This document shows positions 42,888 to 52,896 of a stretch of DNA of 64,000 nt, piece after piece (the stretch's first letter is position 1; each line of letters begins with the position of its first letter). The DNA comes from Alistipes sp. CAG:831. Lineage in GTDB: Bacteria; Bacteroidota; Bacteroidia; Bacteroidales; UBA932. The translations under genes were made by a program, and so were the position numbers. The DNA lies in contig HF990410.1 of assembly GCA_000432775.1 (NCBI GenBank), positions 67,148 through 131,147 of the forward strand. Direction: 5' to 3'. The notes beneath the pieces are model-generated. The model was not told the origin of the DNA. It saw only the letters and a program-made list of their open reading frames with translations, and made no database searches.

Positions 42888-44648
42888 ATGGATAAAATTA
42901 AACTTACTATAGACAACAGAGAGGTCGAGGTTGAAAACGGGACGACGATCTTCCAGGCTGCAAGGCAGATGGGAATAGACATCCCGGCTCTCTGCTATAT
43001 GAAACTGGATAACCTCGGAGTAGAGAACCGTCCGGGCGGCTGCCGTATCTGCGTAGTGGAGGTCGAGGGCCGCAGGAACCTGGCCCCCTCCTGCTCGACG
43101 GTCTGCACCCCCGGCATGGTGGTGCACACCCACACCATGAGAGTCATCAATGCCCGCAGGACTGTCCTCGAGCTGATTCTTTCGGATCACCCCAAGGATT
43201 GCCTGGTCTGCCCCAAGAACGGCCGCTGCGAGTTGCAGGATCTAGCTGCCCGTCTGGGCATCAGGGAGATACATTCCGTTGAGAATGCGGCGGTATCCAC
43301 CTATAAGAAGGATACGTCGCCTTCCCTCAAGAGGGATATGGACAAATGCGTGATGTGCCGCCGCTGCGAGACCATGTGCAATGACGTGCAGAGCGTAGGC
43401 GCACTGAGCGCCGTGAACCGCGGCTTCATGGCTGTGGTGGCTCCCGCCTTCGAGCAGAGGCTGGTGGACAGCAACTGTACCTTCTGCGGCCAGTGCGTCG
43501 CCGTCTGCCCCACGGGAGCCCTGACCGAGGTGGACAATACGGGCAAGATTATCCAGGCCCTGATGGACCCTACCAAGAAAGTCATCGTGCAGACCGCTCC
43601 CGCGGTACGCGCTGCCCTTGGAGAGGAGTTCGGCATGGAGCCGGGAACCCTGGTTACGGGCAAGATGGTTGCGGCCCTGCGCCGTCTGGGTTTCGATGAG
43701 GTCTTTGACACTGACTTTGCCGCCGACCTGACCATCATGGAGGAAGGCTCCGAGCTTCTGGACCGTCTGGGACGTTATCTGAAGGGAGACAAGGATGTGA
43801 AACTGCCCATACTGACATCCTGCTGCCCGGCCTGGGTCAATTTCTTCGAGCACAACTATCCCGACATGCTGGACGTGCCTTCGTCCGCGAAGTCTCCCCA
43901 GCAGATGTTCGGAGCCATCGCCAAGAGCTATTTCGCCGACAAGATCGGAGTGGACCGCAAGGACCTCGTGGTAGTGTCGGTAATGCCGTGTCTGGCGAAG
44001 AAATACGAGTGCCAGAGGGACGAGTTCAAGGTGGACGGAAATCCCGATGTGGACTATTCCATCTCCACCCGCGAGCTCGCATCCCTGATCAAGTCCGCCA
44101 ATATCGACTTCCTGTCGCTTCCCGACGAGGACTTCGATGCTCCTCTGGGCGAGTCCACCGGAGCGGCAGTCATCTTCGGAGCCACCGGAGGAGTGATTGA
44201 GGCCGCAGTCCGTACCGCATACGAGCTGCATACCGGCAAGAAACTGGAGCGCATAGACTTCAACGAGCTGCGCGGCCTCGAGGGCATCCGTCACGCCACC
44301 ATCGATTTCGACGGACTGCCCGTAAACATCGGTATCGCCCACACCCTGGGCAATGCCCGCAAGTTGCTCGACGGTATCCGCGCCGGCATGTACAATTTCC
44401 ATGCGATCGAGATCATGGCCTGCCCCGGAGGCTGCATCGGCGGTGCCGGACAGCCCTTCCATCACGGGGACAGCAGTGTGATCAAGGCCCGCATGGACGC
44501 CATCTACCGCGAGGACGCCGGCAAGGCCCTCCGCAAGTCGCACGAGAATCCCTACATCATCAAGCTGTATGAGGAGTTCCTCGGCAAGCCGCTCAGCGAG
44601 AAGGCCCACCACCTGCTGCATACTCATTATTTTGACAAACACGATTAA
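42888..44648 (+). CDS. hydA: [FeFe]-hydrogenase catalytic subunit HydA
   Basis: A 586-residue catalytic subunit. The N-terminus has a 2Fe-2S domain (GGCRICVVEVEG, CSTVC), a His-ligated cluster (HPKDCLVCPKNGRCEL) and two 4Fe-4S clusters (CVMCRRCETMC, CTFCGQCVAVCPTG). The H-cluster motifs are intact: LTSCCPAWVNF, SAKSPQQMFG, VMPCLAKKYECQRDE and EIMACPGGCIGGAGQP. The C-terminal small-subunit helices are fused (AIYREDAGKALRKSHENP). It makes or consumes H2 in the HydABC complex. Maturases HydE, HydF and HydG must be encoded elsewhere. Confidence 0.96.
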   Translation: MDKIKLTIDNREVEVENGTTIFQAARQMGIDIPALCYMKLDNLGVENRPGGCRICVVEVEGRRNLAPSCSTVCTPGMVVHTHTMRVINARRTVLELILSDHPKDCLVCPKNGRCELQDLAARLGIREIHSVENAAVSTYKKDTSPSLKRDMDKCVMCRRCETMCNDVQSVGALSAVNRGFMAVVAPAFEQRLVDSNCTFCGQCVAVCPTGALTEVDNTGKIIQALMDPTKKVIVQTAPAVRAALGEEFGMEPGTLVTGKMVAALRRLGFDEVFDTDFAADLTIMEEGSELLDRLGRYLKGDKDVKLPILTSCCPAWVNFFEHNYPDMLDVPSSAKSPQQMFGAIAKSYFADKIGVDRKDLVVVSVMPCLAKKYECQRDEFKVDGNPDVDYSISTRELASLIKSANIDFLSLPDEDFDAPLGESTGAAVIFGATGGVIEAAVRTAYELHTGKKLERIDFNELRGLEGIRHATIDFDGLPVNIGIAHTLGNARKLLDGIRAGMYNFHAIEIMACPGGCIGGAGQPFHHGDSSVIKARMDAIYREDAGKALRKSHENPYIIKLYEEFLGKPLSEKAHHLLHTHYFDKHD

Positions 44649-44666
44649 TTCCTAGAGACATCAGTT

Positions 44667-45143
44667 ATGGACAAGATAGAATTGAACAAATGTCAGAAAG
44701 ACAAGATCGCCGAGATCTGCGCCGAGTTCCATAATTCTCCCGGTGAGCTGATCAATGTCCTGCACAAGACCCAGGGGCACTTCGGCTATCTGCCCGAGGA
44801 GGTGCAGCGCGAGATAGCCCGCTGCCTCCATATCCCCGTGGCCAAAGTCTACGGAGTGGTTACATTCTACTCCTTCTTCACCATGCAGCCCAAGGGCCGT
44901 CACTCCATCTCGGTGTGCATGGGCACGGCCTGCTATGTCCGCGGAGCGGAGGGTGTCCTGGAGGAGATCAAGAAGGAGCTCAAAATCGACGTGGGCGGTG
45001 TCACCCCCGACGGGAAGTTCTCCCTGGAGTGCCTGCGCTGCGTGGGTGCCTGCGGTCTAGCCCCGGTGATGCTCTTGGACGAGAAGGTCTACGGCCGTCT
45101 GGAACCCAAGCAGATCAAGGGCATCCTCGCCCAGTACGAATAA
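44667..45143 (+). CDS. hydC: hydrogenase subunit HydC (NuoE-like)
   Basis: A 158-residue NuoE-like thioredoxin-fold protein binding one 2Fe-2S cluster with CMGTACYVRG and LRCVGACGLAP. The N-terminal helical part (GELINVLHKTQGHFGYLPEEVQREIARCL) and KVYGVVTFYSFF are typical of the 24-kDa subunit. It completes the HydABC trimer that couples NADH and ferredoxin. Unlike Thermotoga, hydC is last here. A terminator follows. Confidence 0.95.
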   Translation: MDKIELNKCQKDKIAEICAEFHNSPGELINVLHKTQGHFGYLPEEVQREIARCLHIPVAKVYGVVTFYSFFTMQPKGRHSISVCMGTACYVRGAEGVLEEIKKELKIDVGGVTPDGKFSLECLRCVGACGLAPVMLLDEKVYGRLEPKQIKGILAQYE

Positions 45144-45170
45144 AAGTTATTCCCTATTGAGTTGATTCCA

Positions 45171-45204
45171 CGGGCGGATTCGTTTCGGCGGACCGCCCTT
45201 TTTA
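45171..45204 (+). terminator. terminator of the hydrogenase operon
   Basis: GGGCGG (45172-45177) pairs with CCGCCC (45193-45198), with additional G-C pairing inside, followed by a T-rich run. Confidence 0.75.
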
Positions 45205-45220
45205 TTTTGGTATTTTATTG

Positions 45221-45228
45221 TATCTTTG
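45221..45228 (+). promoter_or_regulatory. -7 element of the prfA promoter
   Basis: TATCTTTG, a perfect TAnnTTTG element, 21 bp before ATG 45250. Confidence 0.65.
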
Positions 45229-45249
45229 CAGGTCAATTGAAATCAGTAT

Positions 45250-46335
45250 ATGAGCGAATACCCTTTAACAGAGAAATTACAGGAACTGAAGAAGAAATAC
45301 GAGGCTCTCTCGGAGCAGCTCTCGGGGTCTGACGTGATGTCGGACATGAAGAAGTACATCCAGCTCAACCGCGAGTACAAGGAACTCGAGCCTATCGTGG
45401 CCGCCGGCGACAAGTACATCAGGATGGTTTCCGACCTGGAGGGGGCAAAGGAGATTCTCTCCAAGGAAAAGGATGAGGACCTCCGCGAGCTGGCCAAGGA
45501 GGAGGTGTCCTCAATAGAGGGGCAGCTGCCCGGCATGGAGGAGGAGATCAAGCTCCTGCTCATCCCCAAGGATCCTCAGGATGAGAAAAATGCTATAGTG
45601 GAGATCCGCGGCGGTACAGGAGGGGACGAGGCGGCAATCTTCGCCGGGGACCTTTTCCGCATGTATGCCAAGTACTGCGAGCGCAAGGGATGGAAGCTCG
45701 AGATCAACAGCCAGTCCGAGGGCGCTGCCGGCGGATACAAGGAGATAATATTCAAGGTGTCGGGCCAGGGTGTCTACGGTACCCTCAAGTACGAGAGCGG
45801 CGTTCACCGCGTGCAGCGTGTGCCCCAGACCGAGACCCAGGGCAGGGTACATACATCCGCCGCGTCGGTGGTGGTGCTTCCGGAGGCCGATGAGTTCGAC
45901 GTGGAGATCAACATGAACGATATCCGCAAGGATACCTTCTGCTCCTCAGGCCCGGGCGGCCAGTCGGTGAACACCACTTACTCGGCCATCCGTCTGACCC
46001 ACATCCCGACCGGCATAGTGGTGCAGTGCCAGGACGAGAAGTCCCAGCTCAAGAACTTTGACAAGGCTCTGGCCGAGCTGCGTACCCGTATCTACAACAT
46101 GGAGTACGAGAAGTATCTCAACGAGATGTCCAAGAAGCGCAAGACCATGGTCTCCACGGGTGACCGCTCCGCCAAGATCCGCACCTACAACTACCCCCAG
46201 TCCCGCGTGACCGACCACCGCATCAACTACACGATGTACAACCTGCCCGTCTTCATGGACGGCGACATCCAGGAGGTCATCGACCAGCTGACCATAGCCG
46301 AGAACGCCGAGCGTCTCAAGTCGGCAGCGGAGTAG
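45250..46335 (+). CDS. prfA: peptide chain release factor 1
   Basis: A 361-residue class I release factor reading UAA and UAG. The peptidyl-hydrolysis motif GGQ is in SSGPGGQSVNTTYSA. The PEVE-type start of domain 2 (VEIRGGTGGDEAAIFAGDL) and HRVQRVPQTETQGRVHTS are classic. The tail DHRINYTMYNL is that of RF1 rather than RF2, and no programmed frameshift is seen, which also favours RF1. It is monocistronic and converges with the AGCS gene. Confidence 0.96.
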   Translation: MSEYPLTEKLQELKKKYEALSEQLSGSDVMSDMKKYIQLNREYKELEPIVAAGDKYIRMVSDLEGAKEILSKEKDEDLRELAKEEVSSIEGQLPGMEEEIKLLLIPKDPQDEKNAIVEIRGGTGGDEAAIFAGDLFRMYAKYCERKGWKLEINSQSEGAAGGYKEIIFKVSGQGVYGTLKYESGVHRVQRVPQTETQGRVHTSAASVVVLPEADEFDVEINMNDIRKDTFCSSGPGGQSVNTTYSAIRLTHIPTGIVVQCQDEKSQLKNFDKALAELRTRIYNMEYEKYLNEMSKKRKTMVSTGDRSAKIRTYNYPQSRVTDHRINYTMYNLPVFMDGDIQEVIDQLTIAENAERLKSAAE

Positions 46336-46355
46336 TCCGGCAGGGAGAGAGATTT

Positions 46356-47786
46356 CTACCAGCATTCGAGCTTGTCCTTGATATCGGGCAGGCTCTCTTT
46401 TTTGAATACGGGGTTCTTGATGCCGGCCTTCTTCTGGCTGCGGAAGTCGCTGAGCAGCCTGAAGGCCTGGGGTGAGAGGATCATGATGGCTATCAGGTTG
46501 CACAGAGCCATCAGCGCCATGGTCAGGTCAGCCAGGGCCCAGGCCAGGTCCAGGGTGATGAGGGCTCCGCAGAGTACCATCCCGGCTACCAGGATGCGGT
46601 AGCAGTTCAGCACCCATTTTTTCTTCGTGATGAAGCGGATATTGGCCTCGCCGTAGTAGTAGTTTCCTATCACGCTGCTGAATGCGAACATGAGGATGGT
46701 CAGGGCGATGAATATCTCACCTATGGGGCCTATCTGTGCCGTCAGGGCGGTCTGGGTGAGCTGGATGCCGTCGACGGAGGCGTCGCTGACTCCGCCTATG
46801 AGGATGATGAAAGCGGTGCAGGAGCAGATGACCAGAGTGTCGGTGAAGACTCCGAGGGCCTGGATGAGTCCCTGTTTTACAGGGTGGGTGGTGTCTGCGG
46901 TTGCGGCCACGTTCGGAGCCGAGCCCATGCCCGCCTCGTTGCTGAACATTCCGCGCTTGACTCCCTGCATGATGGTGGCTCCGATGCCTCCTCCGGCCAG
47001 TTCCCTCCAGCCTCCGCCGTTGCCGTCCCCGAATCCGAATGCATCGGAGACGATCAGGCCCAGCACCTCAGGTATTTCCTTGATATTCATGGCTATGATG
47101 ACAAGCGCCAGGGCGATGTAGAGAAGTGCCATCACGGGGACCAGCAGGCTGCTCACGCCGGCGATGCGCCGGATGCCGCCGAAGATGATCACGAGGGTCA
47201 GGACGGTGAGGATTATCCCCATCCACTGTGCAGGCATGTTGAAGGCCAGTTCCCACGAGGCGCAGATGGTATTGCTCTGCACCGAGTTGAAGGCAAACCC
47301 GAAGGTGACTGATATCAGTACTGCGAAGAGCACTCCCATCCAGCGCTTGCCGATGCCCCGCTCCATGTAGTAGGCCGGTCCCCCGATGAATGTTCCGTCC
47401 TTGGCCGGCCGCTTGTACAGTTGGGCCAGGGTAGACTCCACGAATGCGCTGGCACTGCCGAAAAGGGCCATTATCCACATCCAGAACACAGCGCCGGGGC
47501 CTCCGACCACTATTGCCGTGGCCACGCCTGCCAGGTTGCCGGTACCGACACGGCTTGCGATCGACACTGCGAAGGCCTGGAAGGAGGAGATGCTGCGTCT
47601 GCCGTCCCTGCCTTTGTCCCCGGAACGTCTTTCAGTGAGCAGACGGAGCATTTCCGGCACCGACCGGAACTGGAGGAACCCGGAACGCACTGTGAACCAT
47701 ACTGCACAGATAATGAGTACGCCTACCAGCAGGTAGGACCAGATGACATCGTTGACGGATGATATGAGGGCCTGTAGTTTTTCCAT
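46356..47786 (-). CDS. AGCS-family sodium:amino-acid symporter
   Basis: A 476-residue inner-membrane protein with about 10-11 transmembrane helices. The AGCS signature is seen in SIASRVGTGNLAGVATAIVVGGPGAVFWMW and in SNEAGMGSAPNVAATADTTHPVKQG. It imports alanine or glycine with Na+. It is monocistronic and diverges from the periplasmic phosphoesterase gene. Confidence 0.93.
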   Translation of the reverse strand: MEKLQALISSVNDVIWSYLLVGVLIICAVWFTVRSGFLQFRSVPEMLRLLTERRSGDKGRDGRRSISSFQAFAVSIASRVGTGNLAGVATAIVVGGPGAVFWMWIMALFGSASAFVESTLAQLYKRPAKDGTFIGGPAYYMERGIGKRWMGVLFAVLISVTFGFAFNSVQSNTICASWELAFNMPAQWMGIILTVLTLVIIFGGIRRIAGVSSLLVPVMALLYIALALVIIAMNIKEIPEVLGLIVSDAFGFGDGNGGGWRELAGGGIGATIMQGVKRGMFSNEAGMGSAPNVAATADTTHPVKQGLIQALGVFTDTLVICSCTAFIILIGGVSDASVDGIQLTQTALTAQIGPIGEIFIALTILMFAFSSVIGNYYYGEANIRFITKKKWVLNCYRILVAGMVLCGALITLDLAWALADLTMALMALCNLIAIMILSPQAFRLLSDFRSQKKAGIKNPVFKKESLPDIKDKLECW

Positions 47787-47840
47787 AGGTTACAAATATA
47801 GGAAATCATTGTTATCTTCGTGCAGAATATTATTGAAAGT

Positions 47841-48956
47841 ATGGAGACAATGAAAACAACAGGTATGTACAGAATGTGGATGCTGCTCGTCAGCCTTCTT
47901 TGCTTGGTTACTGCCGTCGGGGCACAGACTGCCGACGGCCCTTATATCATGTACCGGACGGACGGTTCGGTGCGGATGGTGTCGGTGACGCCGGAGGGAA
48001 GGCTGGTGGATACTGTCCTGGCCTCTTTGCCTGAGGACTATTCTTTTACAGTCGTGTCGAGTGACCTGAAGCACAGTTTTGATGTCAGCCTGCATGCGGT
48101 GGAGCGTCCGGAGTGGGAGGCGGAGCAGCCGGACAGCATATTCGTAACATCCGATCCGCACGGCAATCTGGACTGTTTCATAAGCCTCCTGCAGGGCAAC
48201 GGGGTCATAGACGGGGACTGTAACTGGAGTTACGGAACGAACCAGCTGGTGGTCCTCGGGGATGTGTTCGACCGGGGCAATGACGCGGTGCAGATACTCT
48301 GGCTGATATACAAGCTGGAGGATGAGGCCGCGCAGGCGGGAGGACGTGTGGATTATCTCCTGGGCAACCACGAGCCGATGGTGCTGATGAACGATCTGCG
48401 CTATGCGAAGCCTAAGTACACTCAGCTGGCCGATACTCTGGGTATGAAATATGCCGGTCTGCTCTCTCCCTCCTCGGTACTGGGCCGGTGGCTCTCGCTG
48501 CGCAACACCATGCAGATGTCCGGCAGCTGTCTCTTTGTGCACGCTGGCCTGAGCAGTGACTTCTATCGCCGTAATCTGGATATCCCTTATGTAAATGAGC
48601 AGGTAAGCGCGGGCCTTTACAAGACCAAGGCGGAGCGGAAGGAGGCTTCTCCGATGATATACTTCCTCATGGGCAGCAGCGGCCCTCTCTGGTACCGGGG
48701 TATGGTAAGGGACGCTGAGAAGTACAATCCCCTGGCAGCGGATACCCTGGACCTCATCCTGGACCGCTATCAGGCGGACCGCGTAATCGTGGGACATACG
48801 ATATTCGACGATGTCTCCACTTTCTATGACGGCAGGGTAATAGCTGTGAATGTGGACAATGCCGTGAACAGGGAAGCCGGTCTCGGCAGAGGTATCCTCA
48901 TCAGGAAGGACGGCATCCATGTAGTCGGCGACAAGGGTGTCCTGCGCAGGCTGTGA
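47841..48956 (+). CDS. exported metallophosphoesterase
   Basis: A 371-residue calcineurin-like phosphoesterase with an N-terminal signal peptide (hydrophobic MWMLLVSLLCLVTAVGAQ). Metal motifs: SDPHGNLDCF, LGDVFDRGNDA, LGNHEPM, FVHAGLSSDF and VGHTIFDDV. A TATCTTCG element at 47813-47820 means the frame's upstream GTG is not the start; ATG 47841 or ATG 47850 is. It resembles bacterial PPP-type (ShEWA/ bis-nucleoside) phosphatases; substrate unknown. Confidence 0.87.
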   Translation: METMKTTGMYRMWMLLVSLLCLVTAVGAQTADGPYIMYRTDGSVRMVSVTPEGRLVDTVLASLPEDYSFTVVSSDLKHSFDVSLHAVERPEWEAEQPDSIFVTSDPHGNLDCFISLLQGNGVIDGDCNWSYGTNQLVVLGDVFDRGNDAVQILWLIYKLEDEAAQAGGRVDYLLGNHEPMVLMNDLRYAKPKYTQLADTLGMKYAGLLSPSSVLGRWLSLRNTMQMSGSCLFVHAGLSSDFYRRNLDIPYVNEQVSAGLYKTKAERKEASPMIYFLMGSSGPLWYRGMVRDAEKYNPLAADTLDLILDRYQADRVIVGHTIFDDVSTFYDGRVIAVNVDNAVNREAGLGRGILIRKDGIHVVGDKGVLRRL

Positions 48957-48962
48957 GAGCCG

Positions 48963-49919
48963 TTACCATTTCAGGCGGCCGTATTTTTCCTTGCACCAGA
49001 GCTGCCAGGCATTGACGATGTTCTGCCATACTACGTATGCGCAGGGGGCAATGGCTGCCGTAGGGTTGAGGTAGGTGACCGTGAGCCAGATGGCGACGAT
49101 GGTGTTCTTCTGTCCCAGGGCCTGGCCGCCGCAGATGCTCTCGCCGTAGCGGCGTCCTACGCTCTTGCCGATGCCGAAGAGCAGGAAGGTGACAGCCAGG
49201 GGTGCGGCCAGCAGCAGGGCCATGGTGATTCCGGATATCTCCGACTCGAGGATATTGTGCAGGGTAAGTCCCATCACTATAGACAGGTTGAACGCCCACA
49301 TATAGAACCCCAGGTCCTTGGCCTCCTGTATCTTCGCAGCCAACTTAGGCAGCCAGCGTCTTGTGGCCATGGCGCAGATGAACGGGAGGATCAGCACCAG
49401 AAGCACTTTTTCCAGTATGATGTAGAATGATGCAGCGAAACTGATGCCGGTCTCCTTTTCCACCAGCGGGAAGAGCAGGGGTATCAGCAGCGAGGTGACC
49501 GCATTGTCAATCAGAGTATATACGGTCATGGATGCGATGCTGCCGCCCAGTTTGTCCGTGATTACAGCCGCAGCCGCGGCAGTGGGACAGATGATGCAGA
49601 CGAACATACCCTCGAGGATGAGTTTTGTCTCGTGGTCCGTTGCGGTGATGACGGCCACCAATGCCAGAATCAGTCCGGTGCGGATGACCTGCAGCCAGAT
49701 ATGCCATGGCCTGATCCGGAGGTCATGCAGACGTATTTTGCAGAACGTGACGTACAGTATGGCGAATATCAGTACCGGCATCAGCTCCATAATGACCGGA
49801 CCGACGGCATTGCCGACCGGCTGCAGTAGGCTTATTTCCGAGAACAGCAGGTATACGCCGGCACCCAGCACCATCGCGCAGGGCAGCGTCCACTCCTTAA
49901 TGAAATTCAGTACTTTCAT
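48963..49919 (-). CDS. BASS-family (bile acid:sodium symporter-like) transporter
   Basis: A 318-residue inner-membrane protein with 9-10 hydrophobic helices, fitting the SBF/BASS fold; helix 4 has a CPTAAAAAVI segment typical of the BASS/ACR3 core. The substrate may be an organic anion; bile acids are not implied. It starts 8 bp after uvrA, so it is the last gene of the uvrB-rel-uvrA unit. Confidence 0.82.
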   Translation of the reverse strand: MKVLNFIKEWTLPCAMVLGAGVYLLFSEISLLQPVGNAVGPVIMELMPVLIFAILYVTFCKIRLHDLRIRPWHIWLQVIRTGLILALVAVITATDHETKLILEGMFVCIICPTAAAAAVITDKLGGSIASMTVYTLIDNAVTSLLIPLLFPLVEKETGISFAASFYIILEKVLLVLILPFICAMATRRWLPKLAAKIQEAKDLGFYMWAFNLSIVMGLTLHNILESEISGITMALLLAAPLAVTFLLFGIGKSVGRRYGESICGGQALGQKNTIVAIWLTVTYLNPTAAIAPCAYVVWQNIVNAWQLWCKEKYGRLKW

Positions 49920-49927
49920 GTCTTGCC

Positions 49928-52882
49928 TTATGCTGAAGGTCTTATGAGATAGCCGCCCTCATCTCCGCCTTCAGGGCCGAGCTCTATGATGTGGTCGGCG
50001 GCGGCGATGATGTAGGGGTTGTGCTCTACCACGACGATGGTGTGGCCGCGGTCGATGAGGGCCCGGAAGGAGGCGAGGAGCTTCTCGATGTCGTCGAAGT
50101 GGAGGCCGGTGGTGGGCTCGTCGAAGATGAAGAGAATCGGCTTGTCGGCCTGGCGGGAACGTTTGGTGCCGGATGACTGTAAGTGTTTGCCAAGTACATA
50201 GTCTTCGACCGGATCAGTACTGTAGGATGCTGCCTGACTGGATCCAGGGTCCTTTCCGAGGCCGAGGAAGTAGGCGAGCTTGACTCTCTGGCTCTCACCG
50301 CCGCTGAGGGTGCTGCTGTTCTGGCCGAGGGCTATGTAGCCCAGACCGACGTCGTGCAGGGGCATGAGTTTGGCGGCGATGCGGACGGCTGCGGGCTCTC
50401 CTGCGGATGAGAAAAATTCGATGGCCTCGTCCACGCTCATGTCGAGCACGTCGCTGATGTTCTTGCCGCGGTACTTGACTTCGAGTACATCCTGGATGAA
50501 ACGCTTGCCTCCGCAGGACTCGCAGGTCATGACGATGTCGGCCATGAACTGCATGGGAATCTTGACGGTACCCTCGCCGAGGCATTCCGGGCAGCGGCCT
50601 CCGTCGATGTTGAAGGAGAAATGCGAGTGGCCGAAGCCGTTGACCTTGGCCAGCGGCTGCTCGGAGAAGAGCTTGCGGATGTCGTCGTATGCCTTGATGT
50701 AGGTCACCGGGTTGGAGCGGGAACTGCGGCCTATCGGGTTCTGGTCCACGAACTCCACGGAGGATATGCGGTCCAGGTCGCCGCGCAGTTCCCGGAACGA
50801 GCCGGGTTTGGCACCCACCTGGTTGAGCATGCGGTTGAGGGCAGGGTAGAGGATGTCGCCTACAAGGGTGGACTTGCCCGAGCCGCTGACGCCGATGACG
50901 GCGGTCATGACGTTGAGGGGGAAGCGCACGTCGATGTTCTTGAGGTTGTTCTCACAGGCGTCGCAGACTTCGATGTACTGCTTCCAGGGCCGTTTGACAG
51001 GACTGATGGATATCTTCTTCTTGCCAAGCAGATATTCTAAGGTCAATGAACGGGGCCATGCGGCCAGCAGTGCCGAAGCATCGGCCTCGGATATGTCCGA
51101 AGCCGGAGGAGGTCCGCAATAGACCACCTCGCCTCCGTGCTTTCCGGCCCGCGGCCCTATGTCTATAAGCCAGTCGGCGCTCCGGATGATCTCCTCGTCG
51201 TGCTCCACTACGATGACCGTGTTGCCGAGGTCGCGCAGCCGCCTGATCACTTCGATAAGCCGTCCGGTATCCCGGCTGTGCAGGCCGATGGAGGGCTCGT
51301 CGAGGATGTACATCGAGCCGGTCAGGCTGTTGCCGAGGGAGCAGACGATGCTGATACGCTGGCTCTCGCCGCCGCTGAGGGTGTTGGATGCGCGGTTCAG
51401 GGTCAGGTAGGACAGGCCGACGTGGTCGATGTAGTCCAGCCGGTCGCGTATCTCCTTCAGGGCCCTGGCGGCTATCTTCTCCTCGTAGGCGGGGAGCCGC
51501 AGCCCATCGAAGAAAGCTATCAGGTCCTTGATGCTCATGCTCATCAGCTCGTGTATATTGCGCCCCCCGATGCGCACGTACAGGGCTTCCCTGCGCAGCC
51601 GGCTGCCTCCGCACTCGCGGCAAACGGTCTTGCCCGAGTAGCGGCTTATCATGTATTTGTTCTGTATCTTGTACCGTTTGGCCTCGAGTTCCTTGAAGAA
51701 CGGATAGATGCCGGTGATGTACCGGTTGCCGTTCCACAGGTCGCTCTTCTGCTTGGCCGTAAGGTCTTTGTAGGGAGTATGCACCGGGAATCCGAACTTG
51801 TCCGCATTGGCCAGCACCTCCTCCTTGAAATATTTCATCACCTCTCCCTTCCAGCAGGCTACTGCGTCCTGATAGACGGACAGGGCCTGGTTCGGAATTA
51901 CCAGAGATTCGTCGATTCCTATGATTTTCCCGAGTCCCCCGCAGACGGGGCAGGCTCCCACCGGACTGTTGTAGTTGAACATCCATTCCGTGGGTTCGGC
52001 GAACTGCATGCCGTCAGCCTCGAAGAGGGAGGAAAAGCGCAGCAGGGAGTGTCCTTCCACTGCGGGAGAGAAGACGCAGGCGATGTGCCCCTCTCCCTTG
52101 TCGAATGCCGTGCGTACGGAATCCATTGTCCTGTTCTCAGTCTCCTCCTCCGAAAATGTGCTGCTGTCGAAGGGGATACGGTCCACCATCAGGGCCACTT
52201 CCCTTCCCTCTGCGCGGCTCATGTCGGCCAGGAGCGAGTCGATTTTCTCCATCCGGCCGGCATTGTCCCCTGAACCATCCCCGGCGGGAAGGACGTACAG
52301 GCGGGAGAACCCCTCTTCCTTGAGGTTGAGCAGGCGTTCGATGCGGCCGGCTTCGTCTTTCCAGTGTATGTCCGCCAGAATGAAGCAGATGCCGGGAGAA
52401 TAGTTCTCGTCTGAGGGATCTCCGGAGGGTACGGTGGCGGCGAGTGAGTGCAGCCTTTCCATGACGGAGGCCACCGTGTCGCAGCGCACTTCCTCTCCCG
52501 TGACCGGGGAATAGGTATGGCCGATCTTGGCGAACAGCACCCTCAGGTAGTCGTAGATCTCGGTGGTGCTGCCGACCGTCGAGCGGGGGTTGCGGGTATT
52601 GACCCTCTGCTCTATGGCTATGGCGGGGGGAATGCCGGAGATGCTCTCGACCGGCGGCTTGGACATTCTCCCGAGGAACTGGCGGGCAAAGGAGGAAAGG
52701 CTCTCGGCGAAGCGGCGCTGCCCCTCTGCGAAGAGGGTGTCGAAGGCGAGGGATGTCTTGCCGGAGCCGCTGACACCTGTGATGACGGTCAGGCGGTTGC
52801 GCGGTATGTCGACATCGATGCCCTTGAGATTGTTGGCCTCGGCCTTTTTTATATGGATGAATTCTTCTTCTGCTTGTCCCAT
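49928..52882 (-). CDS. uvrA: excinuclease ABC subunit A, Bacteroidota variant
   Basis: A 984-residue damage-recognition ATPase with two ABC modules: Walker A GVSGSGKTS (about 35) and GVSGSGKST (about 660), signature LSGGESQRI and LSGGESQRV. The zinc sites CRECGGSRLR and CPECLGEG...CESCGG are present. In the first zinc module only the second pair (CPVCGG) remains; the first CxxC is replaced by FSSLFEADG. This resembles a second UvrA class in Bacteroidota as I recall it. It lies in an operon with uvrB and rel, 14 bp after rel. Confidence 0.92.
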   Translation of the reverse strand: MGQAEEEFIHIKKAEANNLKGIDVDIPRNRLTVITGVSGSGKTSLAFDTLFAEGQRRFAESLSSFARQFLGRMSKPPVESISGIPPAIAIEQRVNTRNPRSTVGSTTEIYDYLRVLFAKIGHTYSPVTGEEVRCDTVASVMERLHSLAATVPSGDPSDENYSPGICFILADIHWKDEAGRIERLLNLKEEGFSRLYVLPAGDGSGDNAGRMEKIDSLLADMSRAEGREVALMVDRIPFDSSTFSEEETENRTMDSVRTAFDKGEGHIACVFSPAVEGHSLLRFSSLFEADGMQFAEPTEWMFNYNSPVGACPVCGGLGKIIGIDESLVIPNQALSVYQDAVACWKGEVMKYFKEEVLANADKFGFPVHTPYKDLTAKQKSDLWNGNRYITGIYPFFKELEAKRYKIQNKYMISRYSGKTVCRECGGSRLRREALYVRIGGRNIHELMSMSIKDLIAFFDGLRLPAYEEKIAARALKEIRDRLDYIDHVGLSYLTLNRASNTLSGGESQRISIVCSLGNSLTGSMYILDEPSIGLHSRDTGRLIEVIRRLRDLGNTVIVVEHDEEIIRSADWLIDIGPRAGKHGGEVVYCGPPPASDISEADASALLAAWPRSLTLEYLLGKKKISISPVKRPWKQYIEVCDACENNLKNIDVRFPLNVMTAVIGVSGSGKSTLVGDILYPALNRMLNQVGAKPGSFRELRGDLDRISSVEFVDQNPIGRSSRSNPVTYIKAYDDIRKLFSEQPLAKVNGFGHSHFSFNIDGGRCPECLGEGTVKIPMQFMADIVMTCESCGGKRFIQDVLEVKYRGKNISDVLDMSVDEAIEFFSSAGEPAAVRIAAKLMPLHDVGLGYIALGQNSSTLSGGESQRVKLAYFLGLGKDPGSSQAASYSTDPVEDYVLGKHLQSSGTKRSRQADKPILFIFDEPTTGLHFDDIEKLLASFRALIDRGHTIVVVEHNPYIIAAADHIIELGPEGGDEGGYLIRPSA

Positions 52883-52896
52883 AATCTGTGCTTGTC

